Assembly: GCA_027922465.2 (NCBI GenBank)
Contig: BQMF02000053.1
Location: 558,001-622,000, forward strand
Length of the DNA stretch: 64,000 nt
Direction: 5' to 3'
Source: Turritopsis dohrnii
Lineage: Eukaryota > Cnidaria > Hydrozoa > Anthoathecata > Oceaniidae
Shown: piece after piece, positions 22,101 through 30,575 of the stretch
Layout: the number at the start of each line of letters is the position of its first letter
How positions within the stretch are numbered: position 1 is the stretch's first letter
The notes under the pieces: generated by a model
Databases searched by the model: none
The model's input: only the letters and a program-made list of their open reading frames with translations
What the model was told of the DNA's origin: nothing
Made by a program: the position numbers and the translations under genes

Positions 22101-22655
22101 TGTAAGCGAAAAAGATCGAGAAGGCTGGCTTGTTCGAACGAGTACTTTTCCGTCCCTTCTGCCTCAGTAGACGAGGTGCTGAGAGATGACAAAAGCAGAT
22201 CAAATTCAAAAAGAGAAATGAATTTGCTCGACTGTGATCAAGGTATCTACTCACAATGTTCCGATAATGGAAGTTACGACGATACAACGCGAAGATGGTC
22301 ACACAACGAAACTAGATCTAACACTGATTATGACATGATCAGAAGCAAACAACCACCATATATCGACTCTGAACATATAACTATCGATGTACTTGGAGAA
22401 GGGAACTACCAAAACCAGAGGGAGAATATCAGCCCAGTATCACAGAGGAATATTGAACTCAGTGATCTAGATAATGTAGACAGTAAGCAAGCATGGTCCA
22501 ATTTAGCTGTTGAGTTGGGAAAGTTAAAGACAGGTGATGTTCAAGAAATGAAGAATGAGGTTAGTCAATTACGAAATGAAATACATCTTATAAAGAATGG
22601 CATGGATTCGTTGACAGAACTTGTTAGAACGGCTTTGTTGACGCAGAACAAATAA
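4123..22655 (+). CDS. Elk-type voltage-gated potassium channel (KCNH family), 5'-incomplete
   Basis: Exons: 4123-4242, 4333-4460, 12737-13120, 18178-18391, 18544-18723, 18920-19119, 19408-19657, 20452-20654, 21366-22655. Every junction is GT-AG and the phases close, giving 988 codons in this window. Order of domains: C-terminal half of the PAS domain ([20 protein letters not shown]), S1-S3, arginine-rich S4 ([13 protein letters not shown]), pore with the EAG-family filter TTVGFGN, S6, C-linker, cyclic-nucleotide-binding homology domain, a long polar tail and a C-terminal coiled coil. The channel is a plasma-membrane tetramer passing K+ on depolarisation. PAS and S4 wording is closest to Elk (KCNH3/4/8) as I know the family; Erg or Eag is less likely. 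The first exons lie left of the window. Confidence 0.95.
4461..5435. other. Elk intron, no recognised element
   Basis: AT-rich; contains small in-frame runs but no splice-bounded coding exon that I could support. Confidence 0.4.
5436..6104. mobile_element. Tc1/mariner-type MITE with ~190-bp inverted arms
   Basis: The left arm (about 5436-5632) is repeated inverted at 5915-6104. The outer right end is GAAACACACTG followed by TA; the left end has lost part of this motif. The small loop holds an (AAT)n run. TA flanks plus a CAGTGTGTTTC-like end indicate the Tc1/mariner superfamily. The small open frames inside are not genes. Confidence 0.75.
6105..6913. other. Elk intron, no recognised element
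   Basis: Contains a 78-codon open frame at 6507-6743 that I could not tie to any gene. Otherwise AT-rich filler. Confidence 0.35.
6914..7180 (+). CDS. candidate alternative first exon A of the Elk gene (no PAS)
   Basis: An 89-codon open exon starting with two ATGs and ending at a GTAATA donor in phase 0, the phase needed to join the S1-S3 exon at 12737. An in-frame TAA lies 18 nt upstream, so this ATG looks like a true start. The peptide ([18 protein letters not shown]...) is of normal complexity, basic at its N-terminal half, and has no recognised domain. In vertebrate ERG1b an intronic promoter gives a PAS-less channel; the same arrangement is inferred here. It could instead be the first exon of an unrelated nested gene, or a chance open frame. 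Confidence 0.42.
7370..7507. mobile_element. short mariner-type hairpin MITE
   Basis: Starts CAGTGTGTTTCAAAAAATTG after TA and ends with its near inverse before TA; 138 bp and almost wholly palindromic. Same terminal motif as the other TA-flanked MITEs in this window, but a different interior. Confidence 0.8.
7619..7850. mobile_element. mariner-type MITE with 56-bp perfect inverted repeats
   Basis: 232 bp flanked by TA on both sides. Ends begin CAGTGTGTATCAAAATGTCT and match inverted for 56 bp without a mismatch, suggesting a young copy. A truncated relative lies at about 58660-58814. Confidence 0.88.
8223..8610 (+). mobile_element. short copy of the 127-bp-array element
   Basis: Shares the head (TTGACCTTAAGGCACCCGTG, then a TACTACTAC run and a TTTCATGAAATG block) and tail (ATCCTGAAGTCTTCAA) of the two larger copies, but has only a trace of the tandem unit. 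It abuts the next copy directly. Confidence 0.65.
8611..10360 (+). mobile_element. repeat element with internal ~127-bp tandem array (11 units)
   Basis: Head: GACACCCGTGGTGGAGTAAAG, a CTCCTCCTCC/TACTAC run and GAACGTTTTCGTG. Body: about 11 units of 126-130 bp, each with TTTGGACCAAATTT and GGTGCTGATTT. Tail: CAACGTTGTATTTTGAGAC, CGTCCTGAAGTCTTCAAGCC and an AAGCC/GGCTT hairpin. A second copy with the same head and tail but fewer units is at 16908-17755. From about 9266, units alternate between a CGAAAGTTC and a CGTAAATTC type, a dimeric higher-order pattern. No coding capacity; open frames inside are repeat artefacts. Superfamily unknown. Confidence 0.85.
10361..11692. other. Elk intron, no recognised element
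   Basis: No gene or clear transposon structure seen. A local duplication of AGAGAGTGAGAA is present near 10545-10575. Confidence 0.4.
11693..11800. repeat. dispersed ~100-bp repeat (copy 1)
   Basis: Roughly 75% identical by eye to 25555-25635, both ending in GATGCAATAAT. The second copy overlaps the stop codon of a minus-strand exon. Confidence 0.5.
12360..12578 (+). CDS. candidate alternative first exon B of the Elk gene (no PAS)
   Basis: A 73-codon open exon that starts with ATG, has an in-frame TGA 15 nt upstream, and ends at a GTGAGA donor in phase 0, 158 bp before the S1-S3 exon. Joined, it gives an uninterrupted frame into VGTESQF. The encoded peptide is highly charged ([17 protein letters not shown] ... 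DEEYRKRRR) and probably helical, with no PAS signature. It cannot be an internal exon unless an acceptor lies between the TGA and the ATG; only a poor one exists at 12348. A PAS-less N-terminus is expected to change channel gating, by analogy with ERG1b. No clear TATA box. Confidence 0.55.
12737..13120 (+). CDS. Elk channel, S1-S3 exon
   Basis: 128 codons, phase 0 at both ends. Starts [15 protein letters not shown], then LMLLHF and [19 protein letters not shown] (S1), the S2 helix with [13 protein letters not shown], and S3 ending [11 protein letters not shown] before GTAAGA. The acidic residues of S2/S3 typical of voltage sensors are present. Confidence 0.95.
13121..13522. other. Elk intron, no recognised element
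   Basis: Includes part of a hydrophobic open frame (13395-13628), rejected as an Elk exon. Confidence 0.4.
13523..14212. mobile_element. non-autonomous element X, copy A, with nested MITE
   Basis: Ends are imperfect inverted repeats built on AATTAG.G..ATTCG.AAA. The flanks of the nested MITE (13523-13684 and 14092-14212) match the uninterrupted copy B at 62964-63259, so the mariner-type MITE jumped into this copy after it landed. Confidence 0.7.
13685..14091. mobile_element. mariner-type MITE nested in element X
   Basis: Begins GAATGTGTTTCAAAAAGTTG after TA and ends in the inverse (TTTTTTGAAACACACT). Long inverted arms with pyrimidine-rich loops (TTCTTCTTCTTCTTTTCC). A fragment of the same family is at about 54820-54920. 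Confidence 0.75.
14753..15331. mobile_element. MITE with TACCGTATTCTCTCT ends
   Basis: Left end TACCGTATTCTCTCTTATGA; right end TTATTAGAGAGAATATGGTA is its inverse. A second internal copy of the end at about 14945, with GCGCCC blocks, suggests nesting or internal duplication. A related fragment occurs near 52030-52110. Confidence 0.65.
15520..15620. mobile_element. small inverted-repeat element
   Basis: GGTACCCCTCTCCAGTTAAC...CTCTAGTAAGC is partly inverted as GCTTACTAAAGGGAACACGG. Looks like a degenerate relative of the preceding MITE. Confidence 0.4.
15919..16465. mobile_element. pogo/Tigger-like non-autonomous element
   Basis: Left end CAATGAAACCTCC after TA; right end GTGTCCGCTATATAGAGGTT then TCACTG is its inverse. 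Multiple internal ATAGCGGACA motifs. The GAAACCTCTATA..GCGGACA type of end is one I associate with pogo/Tigger elements of invertebrates. No transposase. Confidence 0.65.
16466..16907. other. Elk intron, no recognised element
   Basis: No structure beyond A/T-rich filler seen. Confidence 0.4.
16908..17755 (+). mobile_element. second copy of the 127-bp-array element (4 units)
   Basis: Head and tail nearly identical to the copy at 8611-10360, with only about four internal units, all of the CGAAAGTTC or derived type. The difference in unit number between copies in one intron shows that the array expands or contracts independently of the flanks. Confidence 0.83.
17756..18177. other. Elk intron, TTGCGTTA-rich stretch
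   Basis: Repeated GCGTTA motifs between about 17880 and 18020; otherwise unremarkable. Ends in the acceptor TTTTTTTTTAG. Confidence 0.4.
18178..18723 (+). CDS. Elk channel, S4-S5 and pore exons (two)
   Basis: The first exon gives S4 with positive residues spaced every three positions ([14 protein letters not shown]), then S5 ([16 protein letters not shown]). After a 152-bp intron the second exon gives the turret, pore helix and filter GFG (about 18654-18662) in [12 protein letters not shown], then the start of S6. GFGN rather than GYGD is characteristic of the EAG superfamily. Confidence 0.95.
18920..20654 (+). CDS. Elk channel, S6/C-linker and CNBHD exons (three)
   Basis: The first exon completes S6 ([13 protein letters not shown]) and the C-linker ([20 protein letters not shown]). 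The next two encode the cyclic-nucleotide-binding homology domain: [42 protein letters not shown] and GDLFGED. A (TTG)n microsatellite starts 5 bp after the donor at 19120, and a ~116-bp hairpin MITE sits in the same intron. Confidence 0.93.
19250..19365. mobile_element. ~116-bp hairpin MITE (CAGTGGGCAAA family), copy 1
   Basis: Ends CAGTGGGCAAA and TTTTGTCCACTG are inverted; inner blocks CACTGCGAAGGAG and CTTCATCGCAGTGA also pair, so the whole copy folds into one hairpin. Lies in an Elk intron. Confidence 0.75.
19658..20451. other. Elk intron between CNBHD exons
   Basis: Contains an (AATA)n-like A-rich stretch near 20210-20240. No element boundary seen. Confidence 0.4.
20655..21365. other. 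Elk last intron: inverted array-unit relic and telomere-like repeat
   Basis: About 20940-21110 is a degenerate, reverse-oriented copy of the 127-bp unit (GGTCCAAAATTGACC, TTTGTGCAAAA). At 21163-21190 there are about four CCCTAA-type repeats, too few to call a telomere. Confidence 0.5.
21366..22655 (+). CDS. Elk channel, C-terminal tail exon
   Basis: A 1290-nt terminal exon. Polar, Ser/Asp/Arg-rich and probably disordered for ~370 residues, then a short coiled coil ([12 protein letters not shown]...[13 protein letters not shown]) just before the stop, matching the C-terminal assembly coiled coil known in EAG-family channels. The 5' part contains repeated GTGACGTCA motifs, which are coding here. 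Confidence 0.9.
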   Translation, partial: KSPATVNTLGSILEENEEYSSVTSSVTSNTSSDASDDDQPSDRRIPSYKRKTSRSRAMATNKIPLWQQKLRNQELKLTSPPNSLKHCLMKLDESTDEELPIIQDKMLETTFSELSNSHLMNDFLTDTTGDDIDQLQQSHGNQPMVRFQRQCTLERSQSGRRGRKPSFPFSRNSIEDYTQVGWIATSKDMEEEEKYLDGVVIENASLVKSSPSNSRRSSVRTPTTERHSIARTTTDDELNIENSPNCKRKRSRRLACSNEYFSVPSASVDEVLRDDKSRSNSKREMNLLDCDQGIYSQCSDNGSYDDTTRRWSHNETRSNTDYDMIRSKQPPYIDSEHITIDVLGEGNYQNQRENISPVSQRNIELSDLDNVDSKQAWSNLAVELGKLKTGDVQEMKNEVSQLRNEIHLIKNGMDSLTELVRTALLTQNK

Positions 22656-25618
22656 TTGGTTGTATACAGGCTATTTTGTTGCCATGATGAAGCACGATTG
22701 TCCAATGTAGATATTGAGTTAGGTAAGTTGAAGACAGGTGACATTCAAATATTTCTGTTCGTCATGATATATGGTGAAGTTGTGTATATATATATATAAA
22801 GACATTTCTTAGAAAGGCGAGAATATAATGTTCAGTTCCTTATCAAATCCTCACCAATTTTGCCACCATTGCATCACCATTTTTTTATTATTGCCAAAGG
22901 AATGTTCAAATTTAAAACGTTTTTAGACAGTCTAGAAATTAAGATTCAAAAGAGTACCGACGCTTGCAATTGTAACACTGCACAGGACTAAGACATTTAC
23001 CTACTTCTACAAAAGGCAATGAGAATTTCTTTTTATGGAAAACATTTTCAATTTGAGACTTTTCTGTTTCAGAGTGCATAGTCTATCAATTTCAGGTCAC
23101 CAAACTTCCTGGTGAAGACTTTTTTTAAACAGAATCTTCCATAATGAGGCACATTTTGCTGTGAGAAATAAATAAGTATGGTAAGTTGGTGAATTCTGCT
23201 TTCGTCGTGAGTTGGTCAGAATCGGGAAAATATATTAAATGAAAAACTAAAAACTGGATCAGATCATTACTGAAAAGTAAGCAACCCAGTTATACAAGGC
23301 AAAATATCATCAGTTTTTAATATTTTGATATTTTTCTTAATCCTGTTTAAGAAAATGTTCACTTTAGCCAAGAGTATCTCTTCATCCTTCGTATTTTCAT
23401 TTTCATTCCCATTTACAAAATCGGTAATTTAAATTTAAAAATTAGTATGCAAGAATTCAAATTCAAAATGGCCACCCCGGCCATGAAAGGCCGTTGTAGC
23501 AACATTCTATCTTATCGGTTTTATCACTACCTCTTTGTATCTTTTCAAATGTTCTTCTATAACTATAGTGATCTATTCTTCTTAGTTGCTGTCCTATTTA
23601 CATACTTTTCATCTGACAATTTCAATCGTCAGAAGTTCTTGGTGTAAACCTTGTTAAATTTATCCATAGTCGTGAATTATCAGTGAGGGTAAGCGTCAGT
23701 CTCGATCTTCCAAACACGTTTATTAAAGTTTTCACCGAAAGGTTAAGCGGTTTGGAGTTGTTAGATAACCTCTTTAATATGCGATGTTTACATCTAGTGG
23801 TGGTAGATTCCAGTACTTTTTCCGTATAAGGAACTTTAACCTATGAAATTTCGGTAAGTTAGTCCAGCACTAAAACCTGACTACCAGGATGTACCTAGCT
23901 ATGTGGCTTTGCAAGCGAAACTTCTGGACAATTTCGGAGGCCAATCTACTGCAGTTGAAGGATCTGGGAAGAAAACCTGATTTTTAGGAGTCATTTGTTT
24001 TGTTTTGAACCCAATGAAAATCCGATCTTTTACTGACGCAGCAAAATCGTAATTTCGTCGCCGATAAAAATCACTAGCTCACGTCAAACAGATTATAAAT
24101 CTTCTCAAATGACTAAATGCTTGCTGGCCCAAATAAGTTTTGCAACATGAACTTTTTAAGGTCTGAAATTTTTACATAAACTTCAATATGTTCATAAAAT
24201 CATGCTTTTACTGAGTTTATACTAGTTGTTCAATGGTAAAACGACGTCAAAAAACGACGTCAAAAACGACGTCAGTGACATAAAAAAACCGATGAACTTT
24301 GGTTGGTGGAATCAACGTGGAATCAATAACACAAGACTACAAATGCGACTGATCTTGAAGTCTACTTCAAAGAAATAGGGTAAAAATAAGGCCGACAGTC
24401 TCCATGAATGCTGGTTAGTAAGAAGACGTTCAGCCTCAACTCCTTGCTAAATGCATTTAGCAAAAAAAACCAGCAAAACTTATGTTAAAGTGGGGGCATA
24501 TTATTTGTCACGATGACGACCAGAACGTCAGGCATTTTAATTAATAAAAACGTTTCAAATGGAATGTGAGGGAGGATGGGAAAAGAGGATGAGCAATAGA
24601 AAACGCAATCCTTTAGCTCGACATGCATTTTAGCCATCTCAATGGAACTTCCATCATCAACTTGCGTCATCAGTATTAACGGCCTGCAGAAAAAGACATG
24701 AACAAATGTATATGATAATAAGTGGGTATACAAAAGAATTAAACACATCAATGAAATGAGTATTTGTTCGAAACTAAAGAAATGACGCAAATCGATTAAC
24801 AAGAAAATACCTTTTCTGTCACAACAAAAACATGCTTGAATTGAAAATAAACAACTTCAGCGACAACAACTTCGTACAATTGGTAACGTTACATGTGGGT
24901 GTCTATAAATAGTCACTCACTGCTATTTATCAATGATTTACAACCAGTACTAATGAATGGGTTTCGTTGGTGGATGTTCGTTGATTGATCATCAATTTCC
25001 TATTATATGTAATGAGGACTATATCCTAATCGATTGACAATGTCATCTAAAAAGAACCTATGATTTAGGGTCATGTAATATTTCAACTTCAGGCGAAGTA
25101 CATGTAATCAGGAAAATCAAGGATAAAAAATGCCGGTTATTGAATGATTTGACAGAAAAACAAATAATATTAATAGCTACTATGTTGAAGGAAAACTTTT
25201 ACAATATTATGAAAAATTTCGTCATCTTGTTTTCGTATAAAGATTTATCTTTTATTTGTTGTCAAAACTTTATGCTACCTTCCTTCTCGAAAAAAAAAAA
25301 ATAAGGGAAGAAGTATTTTTGTAATGAAAATATTCAAATTCAACAACAGCAAAAGCAAAATCAATACCTAGTTCGTCCTCTTCATGTTTGCATAATGACG
25401 GTTAATTTACAGACCGAATATAATCCATTACTCATCCAAAAAAATTGGCATTGTGTTAATTATATATTCATTATGTATGACTTTTATATTTGATAATTAT
25501 TCCATTACAAAGAAACCGTGTCCCCCCTAAATTTACTATTAATGATTTTAGCTTACCTGTTCTATATTCTGCGTGTTCTGCAGATTAATTGAGCATTGCA
25601 CGATTCAAAGTGTATTTC
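22656..25618. other. 3' flank of Elk and gene-poor sequence
   Basis: Should include the Elk 3' UTR; a possible AATAAA is at about 23166. A short AAAACGACGTCA triplication lies at 24237-24280. An open frame on the minus strand (24485-24802) could not be supported as a gene. Confidence 0.4.
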
Positions 25619-25811
25619 TTAGATGCAATAATAAGTGATTTGTAGAGGTGGGTGACCATGCGGCATCACATAACGATGTGTGGTCATCACCATCACTGGC
25701 TGTTGAGTTGAGAAGTACTGCTCCTGTTGTTGCTGTTGCTGCCGCTGCTGTAACTCCCTGTGAGCCTTATACATTGCTAAAGCTTGCTTTGAAACCCGAT
25801 TTTCTTTTTCA
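25619..25811 (-). CDS. terminal coding exon of an unidentified gene
   Basis: From a CTAG acceptor the frame runs 63 full codons to TAA. The peptide starts EKENRVSKQALAMYKAHREL, continues with a Gln-rich run (QQRQQQQQQEQ), then PVMVMTTHRYVMPHGHP and ends LQITYYCI. The charged, helical start followed by a poly-Q tract suggests a regulatory protein, but I do not recognise the family. Upstream exons should lie at higher coordinates and were not found. The last few codons overlap a dispersed repeat also seen at 11693-11800. Confidence 0.5.
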
Positions 25812-28081
25812 CTAGTGATGAGAAAATATCAAATACCTTATGAAAAACTAATTTTGACCTAACAAAATGCCGATCAAGTTAAGTACCTTTTCGTAAACTT
25901 TTATTTGCCTTGCCAAGTTACCAATTTATATTTTTTGTTGCCTATTCATTATCGGTTATTTGTTTTTATTTTTTTCATTTTTCCAAACCTATAATTACCT
26001 AATCTGGCTTTGAAAATTACTCATGGAAAAGTAGACTCAAATAACCTATAACCATTTAAATTTTCACAAAAGGAGGATTTTGATCTACTAAATTTACATT
26101 CATGATTGATTACAAATATTACTGCATGTAATTTTAATGAGGGCATCAACCACCTACATGAACACAAAATTTGCAAAGAGAGCATTTTTTTTAAGGAAGG
26201 GAAATGACTCATTAAAGCTATTCGAGAGGAATTTAGATTTTAATTGCAGTAAGAGGACACAACCTGTTGTCACCACTTCGAAATATTTGTGTAACCTAAC
26301 CTAACCTTGGTAAGTTCTATATTTTTATCATTTTCTTCATAACTATGATGTACAATGGTGTTTCCCATGCTTAGAAAAATATTTGAACCAGGTTGATTTT
26401 TAAACAAACTGTTTCCGAAGGTCTTTCATAACCGTTTCACAATCCATAGGAAATCATCCAAGCTTTTTTCCAATGAATATTGCTCTCCCCTTGCAATATT
26501 GCATAGTGCATTCAATATTATTTGATTTATATATACTTAAAATAACCAATAAATACAAAAGCTGATTTACGAAAACACAAATGAAACACAATTGAAGAAA
26601 CAGCATAAAAAAGGATTTTTTGGTAAGTAAATTATCAATTCCTTTTGTTTATCACACCAAATGAGAAACAAAAAGAAATATAATATCACGTATTATTTTA
26701 TACGAGTGTTGAATATAGTTACCAAAACAGCCATTGGTTAATAAACCAGGATACGATCGCCAACAATATTAAGAAACTTGAAGGCTTAAGGTGAGGTTGT
26801 TCTAGGAAGCTTCAAAATTCACTGAAAGTTTAAAGGAAAGCAAAAATGTTCCTTCACTTGTTCTTGAATTCACTGCTAAGATAATGGAGTATGATCCATA
26901 AACATACATTAAAGCACACACATAGGGAAAGTATTATTAAATTAAAAAGAGACTTTGAGAACTGGATGAGTCAGTATCTTAAGAAAGGTCAGATGTTGAG
27001 GAAATTTCTTATAACAGAGTCCAGCAATTTTGTAGCAACATGAAATACTATTTACAACCAAAACCATATCAATTATGTTCCAACTATTAAACTGAACACA
27101 GTTAACTATAGTTGTTCCTTATACATAATCCAGCTTTCAATCTTCTAGGAAATTTGTTCAGAATTTACTACTATCTTCACCCTTGTTTGTATCGATATGT
27201 ATTGCTACATTTAATTGAACTGCTCAGGAAATGTTATGGGAGCAAAAAGTTGTTCAGTAAATTAAGCAAGCGATTTCTTTAAACCGAGCAAATGATCATT
27301 GCAAACACATAGTCATGATAAAAATAGACTTACGGTAAAGAAATCTCAAAGTTTAACGTGGATTTTAAAATTCATTTGTTGCTTCTATTAGTTAGTTTCT
27401 AGGGAAGTGGCTTCAATTTTCCAAGGACTGCTTATAAAATACAGCAATGACGGTCAATTTGTCACTGAAATTCTTATGAAAAATTCGTAGTTCTTGCTTT
27501 TGTGAATATGATTTACTTTCATCCTGGAATTCCACTCACTGTTTTTGGGGTTTTTTTTCCTTTTCTACCTGGTTGCAATTTTGCTTCGAAATAACTGTTG
27601 CATAGTACAATGGAAAACCCTAGACTACTGTGGGTTTATTATTCATATCTTTACAATGATAAATAATCTAGTCAAAATACTAGTAAAGAAATGCTTCAAG
27701 GAAAAATTCATATAAAAACTATATTCCCATAAGAATATAGACCATGAAAAAAAAACAACAACAATTTATTTTGAAAACAAAAATCTTCTGGCTTCTTTCT
27801 CACAGTATGTTTACTTTGCCTTGATTAATTCAGTTTTTTCAACATACGTATCTACCGGGAGATTTTAAACATCAAGATTAACCAAAATGATATTGTTTAT
27901 AAGCCGGTGTTACCTCTGAGAAATAATTCCTCTGAGAAATAAAAAGTACTCATTACATGGGAAATAAATACCCATTAAATAAGGAATAATGAAGAATGCT
28001 TGATGAGTGAGTACCTTACAAAAATGCATTTTATTCCGTGTTCCGTTGCGAGAAAGAGAGTTATAAGATCCTACACTAAAT
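25812..28081. other. gene-poor sequence
   Basis: AT-rich. No element ends or convincing exons found, although exons of the minus-strand gene above may be hidden here. Confidence 0.35.
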
Positions 28082-28090
28082 GGATAAACG

Positions 28091-28155
28091 CAACCTCGAA
28101 CCCAGGGTCTCTTGCCTATATATCGAAAAGGCAAGAGACCCTGGGTTCGAGGTTG
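28091..28155. mobile_element. 65-bp perfect-hairpin MITE with 9-bp target duplication
   Basis: 26-bp arms beginning CAACCTCGAACCCAGGG are perfect inverse copies around a 13-bp loop. It is flanked on both sides by GGATAAACG (28082-28090 and 28156-28164), a 9-bp target-site duplication. A 9-bp duplication is typical of Mutator-like transposases, so that source is inferred. Confidence 0.85.
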
Positions 28156-28673
28156 GGATAAACGAAATAAAATCAAAATTAGAAATCTAACGTTTATCAT
28201 TGTGTTATCTCTCATAAGATTGATGTTTTAAACGTAGATCAGTCCAAAATTGAATCCTAGAGTTTTAATTGACCTGCAATCATCTTCTGATATGGTATTC
28301 ATACGCCTATAAAGCACAATGATGGTCATTTAACTGGTTTATTGTGACTAAGGAGTCTAAAAAATCATGCCTTCCAATCCTTAAATCAAGTATTTAAGCT
28401 TTATAAGCTTTGTATGTATATGTATTTTATACACATGCATTATACATTATTATGTATTCTTCGTTGGGGCTTTATAAAATGAATTAGTTGGGGCAGGTAC
28501 CTTGCATTTGACCATGATCCAGTCTTTTTAGTACACAGTTCCTTTGTAGCTACCTCTCAACTGACGTAGGGCAAGTGTTTTAAAAGTCATATCATTAATC
28601 TCACTCTTAGACTTTTTTTCTATTCATTCCCCTTAAAGGTTACACGGAAAGGCTATAAAAACAATTATAACTT

Positions 28674-28831
28674 TTTAATAAAAAGACATTTCAATATTTA
28701 AAAACACACGAAGCTTTTCGTAAGTGCAAGCTTACACTATCGAGTGAATGAAAATGTAACCTTGATAGTGTAAGCTTGCACTTACGAAAAGCTTCGTGTG
28801 TTTTTAAATATCGAAATGTTTTTTTATTAAA
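28674..28831. repeat. long hairpin with ~68-bp arms
   Basis: The arms (28674-28741 and 28764-28831) differ by very few bases and flank a 22-bp loop. Outer parts are A/T-rich, inner parts contain AAGCTTTTCG and GTAAGTGCAAGCTTAC. No target duplication noticed. Foldback-type element or recent inverted duplication. Confidence 0.8.
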
Positions 28832-29940
28832 ATATATATTTACTGGCTGTTAATTTCTAAAATAAAATTATTTTTTATATCTGCCTGTTACCAAATCACT
28901 GGCTTACAAACGATAAAAGAACGCCTGAGGATTTTTAATTCTTTCATTTATTTCTTTAAGAATGATCGCATTTGATGAAAAAGTTTTAAAACATTCCATG
29001 GATTTCTCTTATTATCTATTTACCATATATTTTCTTTTATCTGAGACTTTTCCTACGCTCCTACGCAAGTGTCTTGTTCTCTCCTACGCCTGTGTCTTGA
29101 ATGACTTCAATCAATGTTGTTTAATGCGTCCATATTGTAAGCCAATTTAAGTAGGCTTGCACATTGATCGGTAATCATGAATAATAATTTATTTTAAACA
29201 TATTACTGCATAATCGCATAACTTTATTGACGTCATGCATAAATCATGATTCAACACTTTAAGGAAAACAAATCACAAATGTCATTAATTGAAAAAAAAT
29301 AGTAAGAAAAAAACAAACATAAATGTATTAAAAATGTAAAAGAAAACCACACACGTATATTTATATGAAGTATCTTCAGCTCTTATTAGCATTGAAAGTT
29401 TAAATTTTTAGGGTGAAAGTGGGAAATGGGAAGTGTTAATCCTCAACCAACACAAACAAACTATCAAAAACAGCCGCGTTATATGGTTGTTTGTCCATGA
29501 AAGCGACAAAGCTAAAATATTTTGTCAATTTCGGGCTGCGTTATCAAGGCCTTTTACGTCTGAACATCTTCAATACGGAAACGAATAAAAAAAGATTGTA
29601 TGAAAACGTGCATGGCCTCATTGTCCATTTTTCTGCTGATTTAAGCTTGACAGTGTGCTCATATTCATGACATGCAATTTCTGCTGATGGTGTATGTTAT
29701 CTACGTCAATACTTGTCCTTCCATGGAGGAAATGCAAACTGGGTTATTTAAGAGTCACAAAGTTCCAAACCGATTTCACACCAAACAAACCTCATGTAAT
29801 GTAAAGTAAGTACATTTTTGAAGTCGATCTGGGAATGACAGAGTTTAGGTTTAATATGTAGTCTTTTCAACAGTTCCTAATTATGATATTGCCGCTTTTG
29901 CGATAATCTGATAACAGGATTCTGATAGTTTTCAATACAG
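28832..29940. other. gene-poor sequence
   Basis: Nothing supported. A small open frame at 28962-29150 lacks coding character. Confidence 0.35.
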
Positions 29941-29944
29941 CTTT

Positions 29945-30065
29945 TTGTATATAAGACATATGGATCAATTAGCGCAGAGAATATCAAACAGATGGACCAA
30001 TTAGCGTAAAGAAATATCTGACAGATGGACCAATTAGGGCAGACAAATATCTGACAGATAAGCTA
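29945..30065. repeat. short tandem repeat, about 3 copies
   Basis: CAGATGGACCAATTAG.GCA followed by GA.AAATATCTGA is repeated about every 34-38 bp. Confidence 0.65.
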
Positions 30066-30343
30066 GCGATGTCGTTCATTACACAGTTTTTAAGTATCTC
30101 AAATCAATATTTTGCAAGTGCTTTGACTACTGCCCGACCATTTTGTTTGGAAAAATATAACCATTGTGGTCCATAATATGCTATAATTCAAAATCCCAGC
30201 AATCAATGTTTTAGATAGTCTTAATTTTTAATCGGGTTCTACATTCCAAGTTGTCAAATTGAAGACTACGTGTATATTAAATTTTCGTACGCCTTGCCAG
30301 ATCATGTATACGTAAGCATTATTTTTTATCAATTTGTCGCCAG

Positions 30344-30443
30344 AGTGTTAGAGCAATATCACAGACAGCAATGGAGAAGCAATTCAATAGATGAGGAAAG
30401 CATTTTCAATACAGGATTCATTGCAAGCAAGATGATAGGAAAA
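30344..30443 (+). CDS. orphan exon candidate
   Basis: Bounded by a good acceptor (TTTTTTATCAATTTGTCGCCAG) split here as polypyrimidine plus CAG, and a GTAATT donor. One of three frames is open for 33 codons (VLEQYHRQQWRSNSIDEESI...). No family recognised and no partner exon found, so it may be chance. Confidence 0.28.
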
Positions 30444-30487
30444 GTAATTACCAACAGTTATTAGAATAAAAACATGTCCCCAATAGA

Positions 30488-30575
30488 CAAATGTAACGAA
30501 AAAGCACTACAAAAGAGTGCATTTCTATAGAAATATACACACTATTATTGGTACTTTGATGATTTTGACCACTTG
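30488..30575. mobile_element. partial CAGTGGGCAAA-family hairpin MITE, copy 2
   Basis: Contains AGTGCATTTCTATAGAAATA and TTTGATGATTTTGACCACTT, matching the core and right end of copy 1; the left end is missing. Confidence 0.55.

Noticed and set aside
24485..24802. 105-codon minus-strand frame
   Set aside because: Hydrophobic start reads through apparent intron-like sequence, and no homologous family or consistent splice model was found.
28018..28080. Possible 20-codon minus-strand exon next to the 65-bp hairpin
   Set aside because: Its acceptor is next to the transposon target site and its phase does not fit the terminal exon at 25619-25811.
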